From Phylloscopus collybita (Eukaryota; Chordata; Aves; Passeriformes; Phylloscopidae), in assembly GCA_027886175.1 (NCBI GenBank), contig JAJNNQ010000075.1, positions 1,963,001-2,027,000 on the forward strand: a stretch of 64,000 bases of DNA. Reading direction: 5' to 3'. This document shows, one piece after another, positions 32,130 through 43,073 of this stretch (its first letter is position 1; the number at the start of each line of letters is the position of its first letter). A model generated the notes under the pieces. It worked only from the letters and a program-made list of their open reading frames with translations. It was not told the origin of the DNA and ran no database searches. The position numbers and the translations under genes were made by a program.

Positions 32130-32929
32130 GTGAGGTAATTTTTGCTGTTTTCTTTCCTTTATAATCCTTCCTTTTTTTTTTTTTTTTCCTTTGATTTTGG
32201 TTGGTTTTCTCCATATCCTGTCAGCTCACTGAAGGTGATGCTGCATGTTGTAAAGGAGGCTCTGGAGTGGGGGTGTAGGAATGCTGTGAGCTTTGCTCTT
32301 GCAGATGTTCACCTCTGGATAACATCTGCTCTTGCAGTGGTTTCCTTGTTTTAGCTGGTTGCTATTGGGTGATCTCCATCTGAATTCTCCTACTGATATC
32401 TGATCTTGGCTGTACATTAAGCTCTGGGATGTTCCCTGCTCATGGTATGTTGACTTTGAGTTGGGCTTTCTGGCCAAAGCCAGAGCTGCTGGATGTTCTC
32501 TGCTAGGAACAGATGGTCAGTGAAAGTTCCATTTTTCAAGGTGTAACAGACTGTGTCTGTAAAACCTATGGAGTTCTTTAACAGCAATAACAATTTTCTT
32601 AAACTGCATCTGTTTTTCCCACCTGGAATATCGTTAACGGTAATTTGTATCATGGCTGGAATAGTTGTTTCATGGGCTCCAGCTTAACAGGAGGGAGTAA
32701 GTCTTTTCTTGGGAATTTTCGCTTTAGTGTCTGTTTTTCCTTGTCAGAATGTTATTATGGAATTAGTAAAATGGATGGATTTTACATATTTATCTGAATT
32801 GATTGGTTATCTTGCAAGAAGAAACTGAAGATATTGAAGAAGTTTTAAACAAGTCCTAAAAGAGGTGTTTTTAAAATATTTAAAATATTTCTTTCATTTC
32901 TCTACTTCCTTTTTCCACAGCATTTCGAG
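32130..32929. other. Presumed intronic DNA
   Basis: Contains a T-run (32,172-32,187). No CR1 and no credible frame. Confidence 0.35.
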
Positions 32930-33300
32930 CACTGGGTTGTTCCAGCCCCGATTCATGCACAGGGCTAAAGAGATTTGTAACATTCAGTAAATAATGTGCA
33001 TAAATTGTGCCAATTAACGCTCCGAGTAATTACCAACAACAGAGTAAATACGAGGTTAATGAGATTAACGGGGCAGAGGAAGGAAAGCTCTGAGTGCCCC
33101 TCCTGGTGGCCCCGGAGCCCAGGGTGGCTCCGTGGCTGTTGACGAGCCCAGCATGGCTGGAGCTGCTGCAGTGAATTTGCTGCTGTTCCCCATACAGAGC
33201 CTAATGAGTTCCTACTGCTGGCATTTCAGCTTTAAATGCTGGATAATATTATTAAATCCCACTCCTTGCGAGGGTTGTTTTTGATAGTTGTTATTTATGC
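32930..33300. other. Candidate conserved noncoding element (homeodomain-type sites)
   Basis: Four TAAT/ATTA cores are packed into 33,011-33,068 (CAATTAACG, AGTAATTACC, GGTTAATGAG, GATTAACGG), with retained CpGs and a GC-richer right half ending near 33,200. No open frame of note. Regulatory function is inferred from the clustering. Confidence 0.3.
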
Positions 33301-33829
33301 TTTTTCCCCTATTTGTTTTGGGTCTGGGGCTCAGTGGTAAGGTGCCTGATTAGCCCTAGTCCTCTGACATCTTCTCCCAGACATCTGGTACCCTCCTGGA
33401 TGTCTCCTCAAGGCTGCCAGAGGAACCGGCCAAAATCTTTTCATGTTACTGTCAGAATATTGTACTCGGAAGTACTTTGAGATTAACTCTTATTTTCTTA
33501 TCCTAAGCTCCATCCTAGCTTGATTTCATTTGTCCCTTGCCTTTTTCCCTCTAGGAGCTTTTCATTACATGCTCTCCATTAAGTCTTCCAGGGACAGAAA
33601 GTCCAATTTCCAAGCAAAACATGATTATTTTTCTGCTTTAATATCTCTCAAGCCCTCTCTCTTTTCCAGGTTAGTAGGTTTTCTGCTCTCTGTCCATCAT
33701 CCCCCAGCATCCTCTGGCAGTCTTCAATGTTTTATCAATGTCACTACCTCAGAATTGTTTATTTGAGTTTTCTCCACCCAAAACTGCATCTGCGTGGTTT
33801 CCTCAAAGCTCTGGGCACCGACTCCCCTT
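33301..33829. other. Unique presumed intronic DNA
   Basis: Nothing recognised. A 78-codon plus-strand frame (33,530-33,766) has no family resemblance. Confidence 0.3.
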
Positions 33830-34030
33830 GCTGGTCACGTCACAAACTGCAACCTATTTTTTTTTCTGTTTTAAATGAACGTGCCTTACCCAGAGACCTA
33901 TTTCGTTTACTCAAGATAAATGTTGTACTTATGACTCTGGTTTTTCTTGTTCCGGCGGTTCTGATTAAACCATAAACGTTCCATGTAAACAATTCAGGTG
34001 GAATGTGGGCACTGTACATTGCCTAAATGA
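33830..34030. other. Candidate conserved noncoding element (FOX/TEAD-like motifs)
   Basis: A forkhead-type GTAAACA (33,985-33,991) lies 8 bases before a TEAD-type GGAATG (34,000-34,005). Upstream are retained CpGs in 'TTGTTCCGGCGGTTCTGATT'. Short and non-repetitive. Confidence 0.25.
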
Positions 34031-34189
34031 ATTATTCACCTCTTAGGTTTTGTTTTCATTTCTTCGGTGTTTGGTTTTCTTTTTCATGTGGGTTTATTTT
34101 TTAGATTTATTTTATTATTGCAAGTTATCTTCCTCCTGTTTCAATTGTGTAGAGCAGTGATTTCTGTCTCCCCTCAGTTCTTTCGTGTT

Positions 34190-34750
34190 TTGTTGTGAGG
34201 TTGACTGGTTAAGGGATCAGGAGCACATGTAGTGTTCTCCTCAACCCTTCCAGGTGCAGGAAATGATGTGGAAGAACCAGGAAGATCCAGTAGATCAATA
34301 CCTGGCCCTGAGCCTGGTGCCACCAGCAGATTTTTGGGTTTTCTTGTCATGGGACACTGTGCCAGTGAGGCCCTTTGTTCTGCTGTCTGAGTGGAGGTAG
34401 GGGATGGAGATTCCTGCAGCAGCAAAGGCACCAGGGTTATTGATGTGTTCAAAACCGTGGAAGTGCCTGAGAATGGCCATGTAGGAATTAGGGCTCCTTC
34501 CCCAAAAAGAGGTGGTGGGAACAATAGCCCAGCTGCAGCAGTGGCCGCAGCATGGGCAACAAACAGGAGCAGCTGGAAACCCTCGTGCAGCTGGAAAAAT
34601 ACAGCACTGTTGCCATGAGGGAGACATGGTGGGATGACTCCCACAGCTGGAGGGACAGGGAGCAGAACAAAGCCCCCATGATCCAAGGGAAAATGGTCAG
34701 TGACCTGCTGTGCCACCTGGGCCACCACAAGTCTCTGGGGCCAGACAGGG
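34190..34750 (+). mobile_element. CR1 5' region with ORF2 start fused in frame to the RT N-terminus, sense
   Basis: The only 5' part of a CR1 in the window. The right part is a single open frame from the ATG at 34,552. It begins MGNKQEQLETLVQLEKY and continues into AMRETWWDDSHSW, the conserved start of the APE-type endonuclease of avian CR1 ORF2, including the ETWWD motif with its catalytic Glu. After 'SW' it switches directly to REQNKAPMIQGKMVSDLL and SLGPDR, which normally lie several hundred residues later at the start of the reverse transcriptase. Over 1 kb of ORF2 is therefore missing with the frame kept. Upstream, 34,190-34,551 resembles a CR1 5' untranslated region (moderate confidence). 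The 184-codon minus-strand frame here is a shadow. Confidence 0.75.
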
Positions 34751-34990
34751 TCATAGAATCACAGAATAGCTTGGATTGGAAGGAATCTTAAAGATCATCC
34801 ACTTCCAACCCCCTGCCATGGGCAGGGACATCTCCACTATCCCAGGCTGCTGCAAGCCCCATCCTGGCCTTGAACACTTCCAGGGATGGGGCATCCACAG
34901 CTTGGATCGGGCATCCACAGCTTCTCTGGGCAATCTGTGCAGATGTTTCTCTACGTTCATTGTGAAAAATTTCTCCCTTAGAACCTATGA
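34751..34990 (-). mobile_element. CR1 3' region abutting the sense copy, antisense
   Basis: It starts 'TCATAGAATCACAGAATAGC' exactly where the preceding sense ORF2 remnant ends (after 'CCAGACAGGG'). It contains a local tandem duplication of 'GGGCATCCACAGCTT' (two copies in 34,889-34,925). The sharp junction suggests insertion into, or rearrangement with, the sense copy. Confidence 0.9.
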
Positions 34991-35429
34991 TGATGGGGTT
35001 TTGATGGGAACAGTTCCTCCCTTGCCCTGCACAGACATGATAAAGAGCATTCTGAGGGAGAAGGAAGTAGGTCTTGAGTTTTTTTGGTGGGGTGATCTCT
35101 GTCCCTTTTCCCCTGCTCCCGTTTCTGGTTGGTAACTGGGGGAGGAGCAGTTGATTGGAGTGTTGTCTCTCCGTGCCAAGGCTGTGGCCATGAGTCCCAT
35201 TGCTGGTCAGCCTGCAGTGGGGAAGTCCTGCTGGTGCTTCCAGGTGTTGCAGTGCAGCTGGACAGAGAGGTTGCTGAGCTCTAGGACAGTGAAACCTCCA
35301 TAAGGCAAAGAACGTGTTAAATCATAACATCTTAAAGACTCAAGTTTAGTTTTGGTGTTTTTTTGTAAATGTAAAAGCGATGGAGACAGCAAATGTGTGT
35401 GTGTGAGTGCAAGGGAGGGACTCACACAT
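34991..35429. other. Unique presumed intronic DNA
   Basis: Contains a short GTGTGTGTGAGTG run near 35,395. Nothing else was recognised. Confidence 0.35.
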
Positions 35430-36020
35430 ATTTCTGTGTGAGGGCAGGGGAAACGACTCAGCTTGCTGCAGCTTGTTGCTAATATTTGTGTCTGAGCGCT
35501 TAAAATTTCACAAGAGATATTAAGACTTGAGAAATGTGTTTTGTTGCCTTGTAAGTGTATGATTAAACCTTCATCATTTTCTTCTTTTTCACTGTGGGGA
35601 TCTTTAAGTCGTTACGCTTGTTTTCTTCAGGCATCATACTGAAAGCAAAGAGTGGCGTCGTTATTTATTTATTTTTTTGGAACGTGCTCCTCTCTGCCTG
35701 TTTTATGCAAAAGCTCTTTAATTGATCTTGCAGACAGTCGAGAAGAGGACAAAGAAGAAAATATTTAATGCAGCGTATAATTCTTTCTGGTTTTGCCTCA
35801 AAAAGCCACTTTGCAAGGATTGATGTATCTAAACACGTTTTATGTAGATGGAACAGCTACATTTTATCTGCCTACTGCAGGAGGCAGGATGCTAAGAAAT
35901 GCCTTGATCAATGGTATGAACTGGTTCAGGGTAACTCCCAAACTGTTTCAGTGGTGAACACATTGCCAGTTTCTGGCCGCCTTGATTACAATTGTTGTAT
36001 CTTCCTAAATTTGTGATTTT
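35430..36020. other. Candidate conserved noncoding element
   Basis: A CpG-retaining unique block with densely packed AT-cored sites. Examples are 'TTTAATTGATCTTGC', 'CCTTGATTACAATTGTTGTA' (a SOX-like inverted pair around ACAATTGT, near 35,985) and 'TTTAAGTCGTTACGC'. A plus-strand frame of 82 codons at 35,768-36,016 is open but unrecognised and has no start-context or splice support. Confidence 0.3.
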
Positions 36021-38531
36021 TTTTCTTGACAATTTTAATTTAATTTTCTTGAACGTTGAAAATTAAAATTATGCAGGTCCATTCCTTGCTGTGTTGTACT
36101 GAAGCACAGTAACATCCTGTTCAACCAAGAATCTTTCCTATGCATTTTGTAGCTCCGGGATGCTTTGGATGAGGTGAGAGGACTGTAACTTGTCCTTAAT
36201 TCTCCTACTGCATCCAGAGCTGAGTCAAGCCTGGCAGTTGAGCACAGATTGCCTGAACTGCAAAGCATGAGTTCAGTGTCAACACCTCCCTTCTGTCTAT
36301 TTAAGGTGAAACAACTGCAGGGATTCAGTGCTGTTGTTTGCTTCACGTCAAGGTTTGAGGTCTGAACATCTTCAATGCTGGTGGAGCCAGGAATATTTAT
36401 GGGCTGGAGTCACCTTGCTTTGGCTCTGTCGTAGTCAAAGGTCAAATTAAATAGTGTGTGTCAGGTCCTGTTCCGTGTTTGTGATTTGTTGTGGCTGAGA
36501 TGTGGAATGTGCATATGAGTTAATGCACACTTCCTTGGTTTGCTCCTTCAATACTAAAGATTTCTGGGCGTTTCTAGACATGGCCTGCAAGAGTCAGCTG
36601 AGAGACTGCCTGAAAGATCTACATAAAATAGTGAGCTTTGGGAAGCCCTCTGTAGCCTGGGAAGACTGAAATGTGGACCACAGGGTTGATGTCACCTTGA
36701 TGTGCTAGAGATTTTGTCAATTTAATTGAGTTAAAATACTTGGAAGAGAATAATCTTTTTAGAAGTTGTGTCAATGTCTTGAATGTCTCGAGTAAGTGAA
36801 AATCCCTTATTGAAATAGCTTTTAGATAGTTTGGAGGTTTTCAGCTGCATTCATTTGAAATATGCCTTGTGCCATGGCTTAAGAGTGCATTTTCAATATA
36901 TTTTTGGGTTTCTTTTATTTAATATTGAGCTTGAGAAAGAACAGCCCCTGTCAGCCACCCTCCCCCCAAAAAGAAGGATGAGTAAAAGCGGGAAGTAAGC
37001 AAGAGGAGCTTGTCATTAAACCTAAATCCACTTACAAACATCTAGTAAAAAGGCATCTTTAGAGGCTCATTCTGTACTTTTATTGCAAGGATGACGTTCT
37101 ACTGCTGTATATATCAGAGAACTGGGTTACAGCACGTCCTCTGTCCTCAACAACTGCTTAGAGCTGTAGGTTTTTGTGTTCAAGCAGATGAATATTTCAG
37201 CTTGATGTCTCCAAGGGTAAAATGAAGGAGTAGCTGCTCTGAGGGATTAATACAGAGTGAATTAGATGTTTGTAAAAGGCATTAAAAGCTGCAGTCACTG
37301 TATTGAATCCTGGCATTGGAAATGTGAGGAGAGATGCTGTGGTGCATCTCCCTGTTGCAGAGGGACATCCATCTGGATTGCAGGATGAAGACAGCTGGTT
37401 GTTTGTTTGGTGGGTGCTTAGATGACATGAAAAAAAGGGAAAAAAAACTTACTCCCCACTCCCTCTCCTCTTGCCCAGCATCAATCATAAAAATAGTTGT
37501 CAGAAACCTTGGGGGTGTTGCTTCTCTTTTCCCTCACAGTTTCAGCAACCACCACAGGCCAAGTGCTTGTGGGTACCACAAGGATGATGTTTCTTCACCT
37601 CAGAAGCTGCATTCCAACTTTTTCTCCTTGTCTACCAGCTACAAGGCAGGAATTATAGCCCAGAGGGCAAGGGGATGCCCAAGGAATAGCTCACAATAAA
37701 GGGTGGTGGTGTCCTCTGAATGTCCTGGTCCTGCAGCATTACCAGGATGGGAGCCAGCACCATCTTTGACATAGGCAGACACTAACTAGGGGTATTGAGA
37801 CTTAATTCCCATTGCTAGGGTTATTCTGGAGCCCCAGCAATGCTTGGATCAGCCCAGCCCTTGTTCTGGTGGTTGGACTCAGGGCTGTTTATTTTGCCAC
37901 CTTCTCAGAAATCGCTCTCAACTCAGCTCAATTTTTTATAGAAATGTGCTTTCATCATTTGTGATCCAAAAGGCTCTTCTGCAATGGAGGAGGTTTGGGC
38001 TGATATTTTTAACTGAATGTTTCATTGATCTGAGTTACAGCACTAGCTGCTGGTCCCTGTATTAGCAAGAGAGCAGAGAGGCAGCTGTGGTGTGGGGCAG
38101 GGAGGGAGTGCTGTGGGGAGATCTTGAGTTCCCTCCCTTGTCAGAGCTAATTCATCACAGAGCTGTAGCCTAAAGATGCCTTTTTGCATAATTTTTAAGC
38201 CACTAAAAGTCAGTGCTCCACTCTCTCGTAAGTGGATTCATGCATTTCAGCCCTATCCAACATTTTGGCCTTGGAGAATTAAGGCAACACCAGAGTCTGA
38301 TGCATTCCAAACAAAACCCTACCAAGAATAATTTTTAAAAAAATGTTTAGATTTTGGATAGACAAGATGCAGTTTCAACTCTTAGGAAGCAGCTTGTGCT
38401 TTCTCTTGGGTTAAATTAATCTTGCTGCATTCCCAGCTGAAGAGCCTGAGTTTCAGCTCCTGGAACATGGTGGGATCTTGGGTGATGTGGTAGGGTGGAG
38501 GGTGGTTTCTCCTGGGCAATGTCATGCTCTC
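36021..38531. other. Presumed intronic DNA without recognised features
   Basis: About 2.5 kb with no CR1 copy. The longest frame (121 codons, 37,334-37,699) has no recognisable domain and overlaps opposite-strand frames. Confidence 0.35.
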
Positions 38532-38895
38532 CTGGAGAAAAGGAGGCTCAGGAGGGACCTTATCACTCTCTACAATTACCTGAAAAGAGGTTGTAGTTAG
38601 GTGGGTGTCAGTCTCTTCTCCCAGGTGACAGGGTGAGAGGAAATGGCCTGAAGTTGAGCTAGAGGAGGTTTAGATTGGATTTTAGGAAAACCTTCTTCAC
38701 TGCCAGGGTTAAGCATTATAAAAGGTTACACAGGGAAGTGGTAGTCACCATCCCTGGAAGTGTTCAAAAAACATGTGGATATGGCACTTTGAGGATGTGT
38801 TTTAGTGGTGAACACGGTGGTGGTGCTGGGTTAAGGGTTGGACTTGATGATCTTGGAGGTCTTTTTTAACCTTAACAATTCTCTGATTGTCTGTG
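38532..38895 (+). mobile_element. CR1 (CR1-Y-like) 3' region, sense
   Basis: 'AGGCTCAGGAGGGACCTTAT', 'GAGAGGAAATGGCCTGAAG', 'CACCATCCCTGGAAGTGTTC', 'GGTTGGACTTGATGATCTTG' and a terminal 'AACCTTAACAATTCTCTGAT' occur in order. A fairly complete 3' region of this subfamily. Confidence 0.9.
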
Positions 38896-40052
38896 ATGTG
38901 GAGAGCAAAGCCTTCATGGAGTGTAAAGCAGGAGCTGGGAGCACCTGAAACCTTCAATGACAGGTTTGAGTGTTCAGCTCAGTCCTAACCAAGTGCATAA
39001 ATAAAACTGAAAGTCTCAGGAATGGGTTATTTTTCTACTTGATGAGCCATAAAATTAAATACAAACAGAATATTTGGGGCACGGGTCTGAAAATGAGAGC
39101 AGATGAGCACCATTGGATTGTTTTCAGAAATATTTTTTTTACTCTTTTTGATAGTTTGCAGTCTCACTTCCTTTAAGGCTTTCTCCTGTCGGTGTCTTTC
39201 TGCCTCTTCTGCTGAACTAGGTTGGGTGAGTTAATCACATCAGAGAAAAAAATACAGTTCACTGATTTTCTCCTCCACCCAACCATCAATGTATGTATTC
39301 ACCAAGCATGTAAGGACTTAATCTCTCAGTGTCCTCAAGGAAAACTCAGGCAAACACACTGATTATCTATTTTTTTGGTATCATGCAGTCAACCACTTTA
39401 TATGTGTCCAGGTCTAGATTACCCATGTGGGTTGTTTGCTGCCTCTCTGGATGCTTTGAAGAACAAATTGAGGCATGAATGAGACCTGAAGCTGAGTAGG
39501 GGGAGTGTCCATGGATACAGGGAGGGTTGTGGAGAGGTTGGGACAGAAGCATCATGGGGATATGGAGTAGGAGAAAAGGAGTTGTCATGGCAGGAAGCTT
39601 TTTGTAGGGGACATAGGTGGGGATTCACCATTGATTTTTGCAGTCCTCAGTGCAATGCAGAACAGAGATGTGTGGGTTTATCACTGCTAAGCCTTGTGTT
39701 GACCAAAAAAAAGAATAGAAGGGATGTCTTTTTTTTTTCCAAGATATTCTGAAAGTTGGACATTTAGGACATTGTCCTTTATCTTCCTGATACAACATAA
39801 CAGAATTACTTAACATTCCATATATTTAGTGTATGCCCTCTCCTTCCCTGGAAGTGGAACTGATGAGTGGAATTGATGATGTCAAGGAACTTGATTATGA
39901 AAGGTAGCACCTCTGTGAGGTCAGGGTACTCCCAGGGTGTTTTAGAGATCCTCAGGAGTTTCAAGGCAGATGTGTCCATGTGGATAGTCCACATTTGGAA
40001 AGGAAAGTAGAGTGAGATTCAGCCTGTCCTGCTACGTTGAGCTTCTTCAATA
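38896..40052. other. Presumed intronic DNA
   Basis: Nothing recognised, apart from a T-run near 39,731-39,739. Confidence 0.35.
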
Positions 40053-40440
40053 TTCACAGAATCACAGGATCTTTAGGGTTGGAAGGGACCCCTAGAGTTC
40101 ATGCCATCCAACTCCCTGCCAAGGCAAGGTGACACAGGAACACATCCACATGGATTTGAAATATCTCCAGAGAGGGAGAATCCATGCCCTCCCTGAGCTG
40201 CTGTTCCAGTGTTCTGCCCCTCTGCATGGAAAGAAATTCTTCCTTATGCTGAGGTGGAACTTGTTGTGTTATAGTTTATGGTCATTGATCTTGTCCTGTT
40301 GCTGAGCACCATAAAAAGAGCCTGGCACCATCCTCTTGACTCCTGTCTTGGAGATATTTGTATGGATTGATGAGATCCCTCTTCTCCAGACTAACCAGGC
40401 CTGGCTCCCACAGTCTCTCCTCAGAAGAAAGACCTTTCTC
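40053..40440 (-). mobile_element. CR1 fragment of a distinct subfamily, antisense
   Basis: 'TTCACAGAATCACAGGATC', then 'TTAGGGTTGGAAGGGACCCC', 'AACACATCCACATGGATTTG' and 'GAGCACCATAAAAAGAGCCT' mark a less common avian CR1 subfamily. No other copy in this window shares these internal phrases. Confidence 0.82.
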
Positions 40441-40504
40441 CCAGTTGGACTTTGAACTGTGGAGAATCCACTGAAGCCAATGTGTGTCAGTTGTCTGCTG
40501 ATGA

Positions 40505-40590
40505 CATAGAGTCATGGAATGGTTTGGGTTGGAAGGGATGTCAAGGACCATCCCATTCCAGGGAACCTTCCACTAGATCAGGTTACAGGC
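40505..40590 (-). mobile_element. Short CR1 3' end, antisense
   Basis: 'CATAGAGTCATGGAATGGTT', 'GGGTTGGAAGGGATGTCAAG', then a jump to 'AACCTTCCACTAGATCAGGT'. About 25 bases between these are missing. It lies 65 bases from the previous antisense copy. Confidence 0.87.
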
Positions 40591-42159
40591 AGTGCAGACT
40601 TCCATCGTGTTCTTCCGAAAAACAAACTTAAAGAGTCTCCCCTTTACTCGAGAAACTGTGTTTTCATCAGATGATGGTGTTCAGGAGGGAAGAACTGAAC
40701 TCTTTACATTGCTTATCTCCTGTATCTCAGTGCTTATCTCCTGTAGCATTCACAAAAAGGCTGAAAGCTGAAGCTTAGCCAGCTCAGGGCAGCAATCCCG
40801 TGCACTCTGCTGCAGGGAGATCCTGGCTCTCCAGACTCCTGCACTAACAGGAATGAGCCATCTGGGAGGCAGGAGATGACTCCAAACTGTTCTCTTGGTA
40901 TGGATGACTCTGCCAAGGAGGAGGTTCCTGTCACACTGGGTGCTACTATTGATGGCACTGATGCAGATCTTGTGTGCTCCATCATGAGCACTGGAGATGA
41001 GCTCACTCCTCTGCCTGGAGTGAGGAAGGCTCTTGCACACCCAGACTTCCTCTCTGGTTGCTCTTTTCCCTGAATGGCCAAATAAGCTCATTTTTTTTCC
41101 TCTTGAGATGTTGTTTGTAAACTTTTATCTTCTGCTGCCTTCAATTTACTAATGACCTTTCCTGCAGCCTGAATGCAGTGTTCCTGATACTGTGAGCAAT
41201 GTAAACTGTCTTAAATTACACCCCTCGTCCTCCATCCATCTCAGTTTGGTTTTGCAGGGAGATTGTGCATTATCCCTTGGAGCTTGCTTTCAAAATTGAG
41301 GATGGTGATAAATAAGTGCTGCTGGTAGCAGCAGGAGAATGTGGACTGCTTTAGCCAGCTCAGTATGTGGAAAAGAAAGAAATGATTTTAATTTTTTTTT
41401 TTTTCTTCACACATATCTTGTATAGAGCCCTGTATCTTCTTCAACCTAGGTTTTCTAGGGTTATAGGCAAAGATGCTCATGTCAGCTGATTTTCCTGCCT
41501 CACATCTGGGAATGCCAATTAGGGTCACTGCAATAAAGGCAGCTGCACTAATGCAAACTCTGCTATGTGTGCCTTCCTTTGCAAGCTTCCTCTGCACCTG
41601 GAATTGTTTCCCTCTCCATGAAATGACTTTTGATTGGACACCTACAGGTGTGTTGCTGTATTTTTCTTGGTAATCTCTGTCACTCCCCTAATTTTTACAC
41701 GGCAGTTTAGCGGAAGGGCTGTTGAGATCCAGCTGTGTTGGCATTCATCAGTTATGCTCTGACTTGACTGCAAACAAGACCCTGTGTTTTGTTTGCAGTC
41801 AAGATGGTGAGAAATCCTTAAAATAGAAAAGCAAATTCATGCAATGAATGATACAGATTTAATTTTTGCATTAGAGTGACAAAAATCGGGTCACTGCTTA
41901 ACTGAAGGACACTTTCCTGTTAATTATGGTCCCAATTTCTTAAACAATGGAAGAGAAATGTGGGCAGATCAATTTGTTGGAGCACAACAGATTTATGTTG
42001 GAAACAAGCTGTGGCATTGGCTGGTTGGGCCCAGGATACTTGGGAAGCAAGAAGAGAGTCTTCATGCCTCTGGTTGTGGGACACCTGCTTCTCACAGGGG
42101 GTTTTCAGGATGCAATACATTGACATTCTGATGCTTGCCAGATTATGTATATAAAAATT
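40591..42159. other. Presumed intronic DNA
   Basis: Two overlapping minus-strand frames of about 114 codons (40,734-41,091) have Ser-rich, low-information translations and no family. A T-run lies at 41,391-41,404. Confidence 0.35.
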
Positions 42160-42590
42160 ATGGAATCATAGAATAGTTTGGGTTGGAAGGGATCTTAAAA
42201 ATCATCTCGTTCCAACCCTTTGCCATGGGCAGGGACACCTTCCACTATCCCAGGTTGCTTCAAGCTCTGTCCAGCCTAGGCCCTGGACACTCCCAGGGTT
42301 GGGGCAGCCACACCTTCTCTGGGCAGCCTGTGCCAGGGCCTCACTACCCTCAGAGGGAAGAATTTTTCCTTCCCAATATCTAATCTAAACCTACTCTGGT
42401 TAAGTTTGAAGCCATTCCTCTTTGTCCTATCACCACATGTCGCTCTCCAGCTCTCTTGTAGATCCCCTTTCATGTACTGAAAGGCCACAATTTAGGTCAC
42501 TTTAAACCATTTGCTCCTCCAGGCTGAACAATCCAGATTCTCTCATTGTTTCCTCATGGGAGATGTATTCCATTCCTCTTCATGGCCCAG
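42160..42590 (-). mobile_element. CR1 3' region, antisense
   Basis: 'GGAATCATAGAATAGTTTGG', 'GCCATGGGCAGGGACACCTT', 'ATATCTAATCTAAACCTACT', 'CCTATCACCACATGTCG' and 'CCTCCAGGCTGAACAATCC'. Over 400 bases and well preserved, ending where another antisense copy begins. Confidence 0.92.
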
Positions 42591-42593
42591 TTC

Positions 42594-42672
42594 AGAATTA
42601 TAAAATAATTTTTGTTGGAAAAAGACCTTTAAGATCATCAAGTCCAACCCTTAACATTGTACTGCCAAATGA
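42594..42672 (-). mobile_element. Short CR1-Y-like 3' end directly behind the previous copy, antisense
   Basis: 'AGAATTATAAAATAATTTTT', 'GTTGGAAAAAGACCTTTAAG' and 'ATCATCAAGTCCAACCCTTA' form a second inverted tail of the other CR1 subfamily within a few bases of the end of the 42,160-42,590 element. Confidence 0.8.
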
Positions 42673-43073
42673 AAGTGACTGGAGAACTGGAGCATTAGTG
42701 GTTGACTCCATTACTGTTGGTTGCACCACCAAGACTGGCCTTGTTGTTTTTGGGGACACCAGGCAGGATGTCACAAAAGAAATGGATAAAACACGATCCA
42801 TAGAAGGAGTATCTCCATCTGCTCTCCACACTCCATCTACTGAAGACCAAGTAGAAGGCACCCCATTTTCCACAGATGTGCCTTTCACCTCCTGACACTT
42901 CATCTGCCATTTGCTGTGTCTGCTTACCACCTCCATCACAGGAGAAACCACAAACCTGGTTGGTTTTTCATTTGTTTACTCATAGATAATCTACTCACTG
43001 GGTAATTGGTGCAGGTGTTGTGCTTTGGTCTATTTCTCCACCCTAGTGTTTAATTATCTTTCTTTCCTTGATT
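42673..43073. other. Unique presumed intronic DNA
   Basis: Frames of about 110 codons on both strands begin inside the CR1 copies and extend into this stretch. No recognisable protein. Confidence 0.35.

Noticed and set aside
33085..33115. CTCF-like motif around CCTCCTGGTGGCCCC
   Set aside because: Two core positions deviate from the CTCF consensus, so it is too weak to call without a scoring matrix.
34174..34728. 184-codon minus-strand frame as a gene
   Set aside because: It is the antisense shadow of the CR1 5' region and ORF2 remnant.
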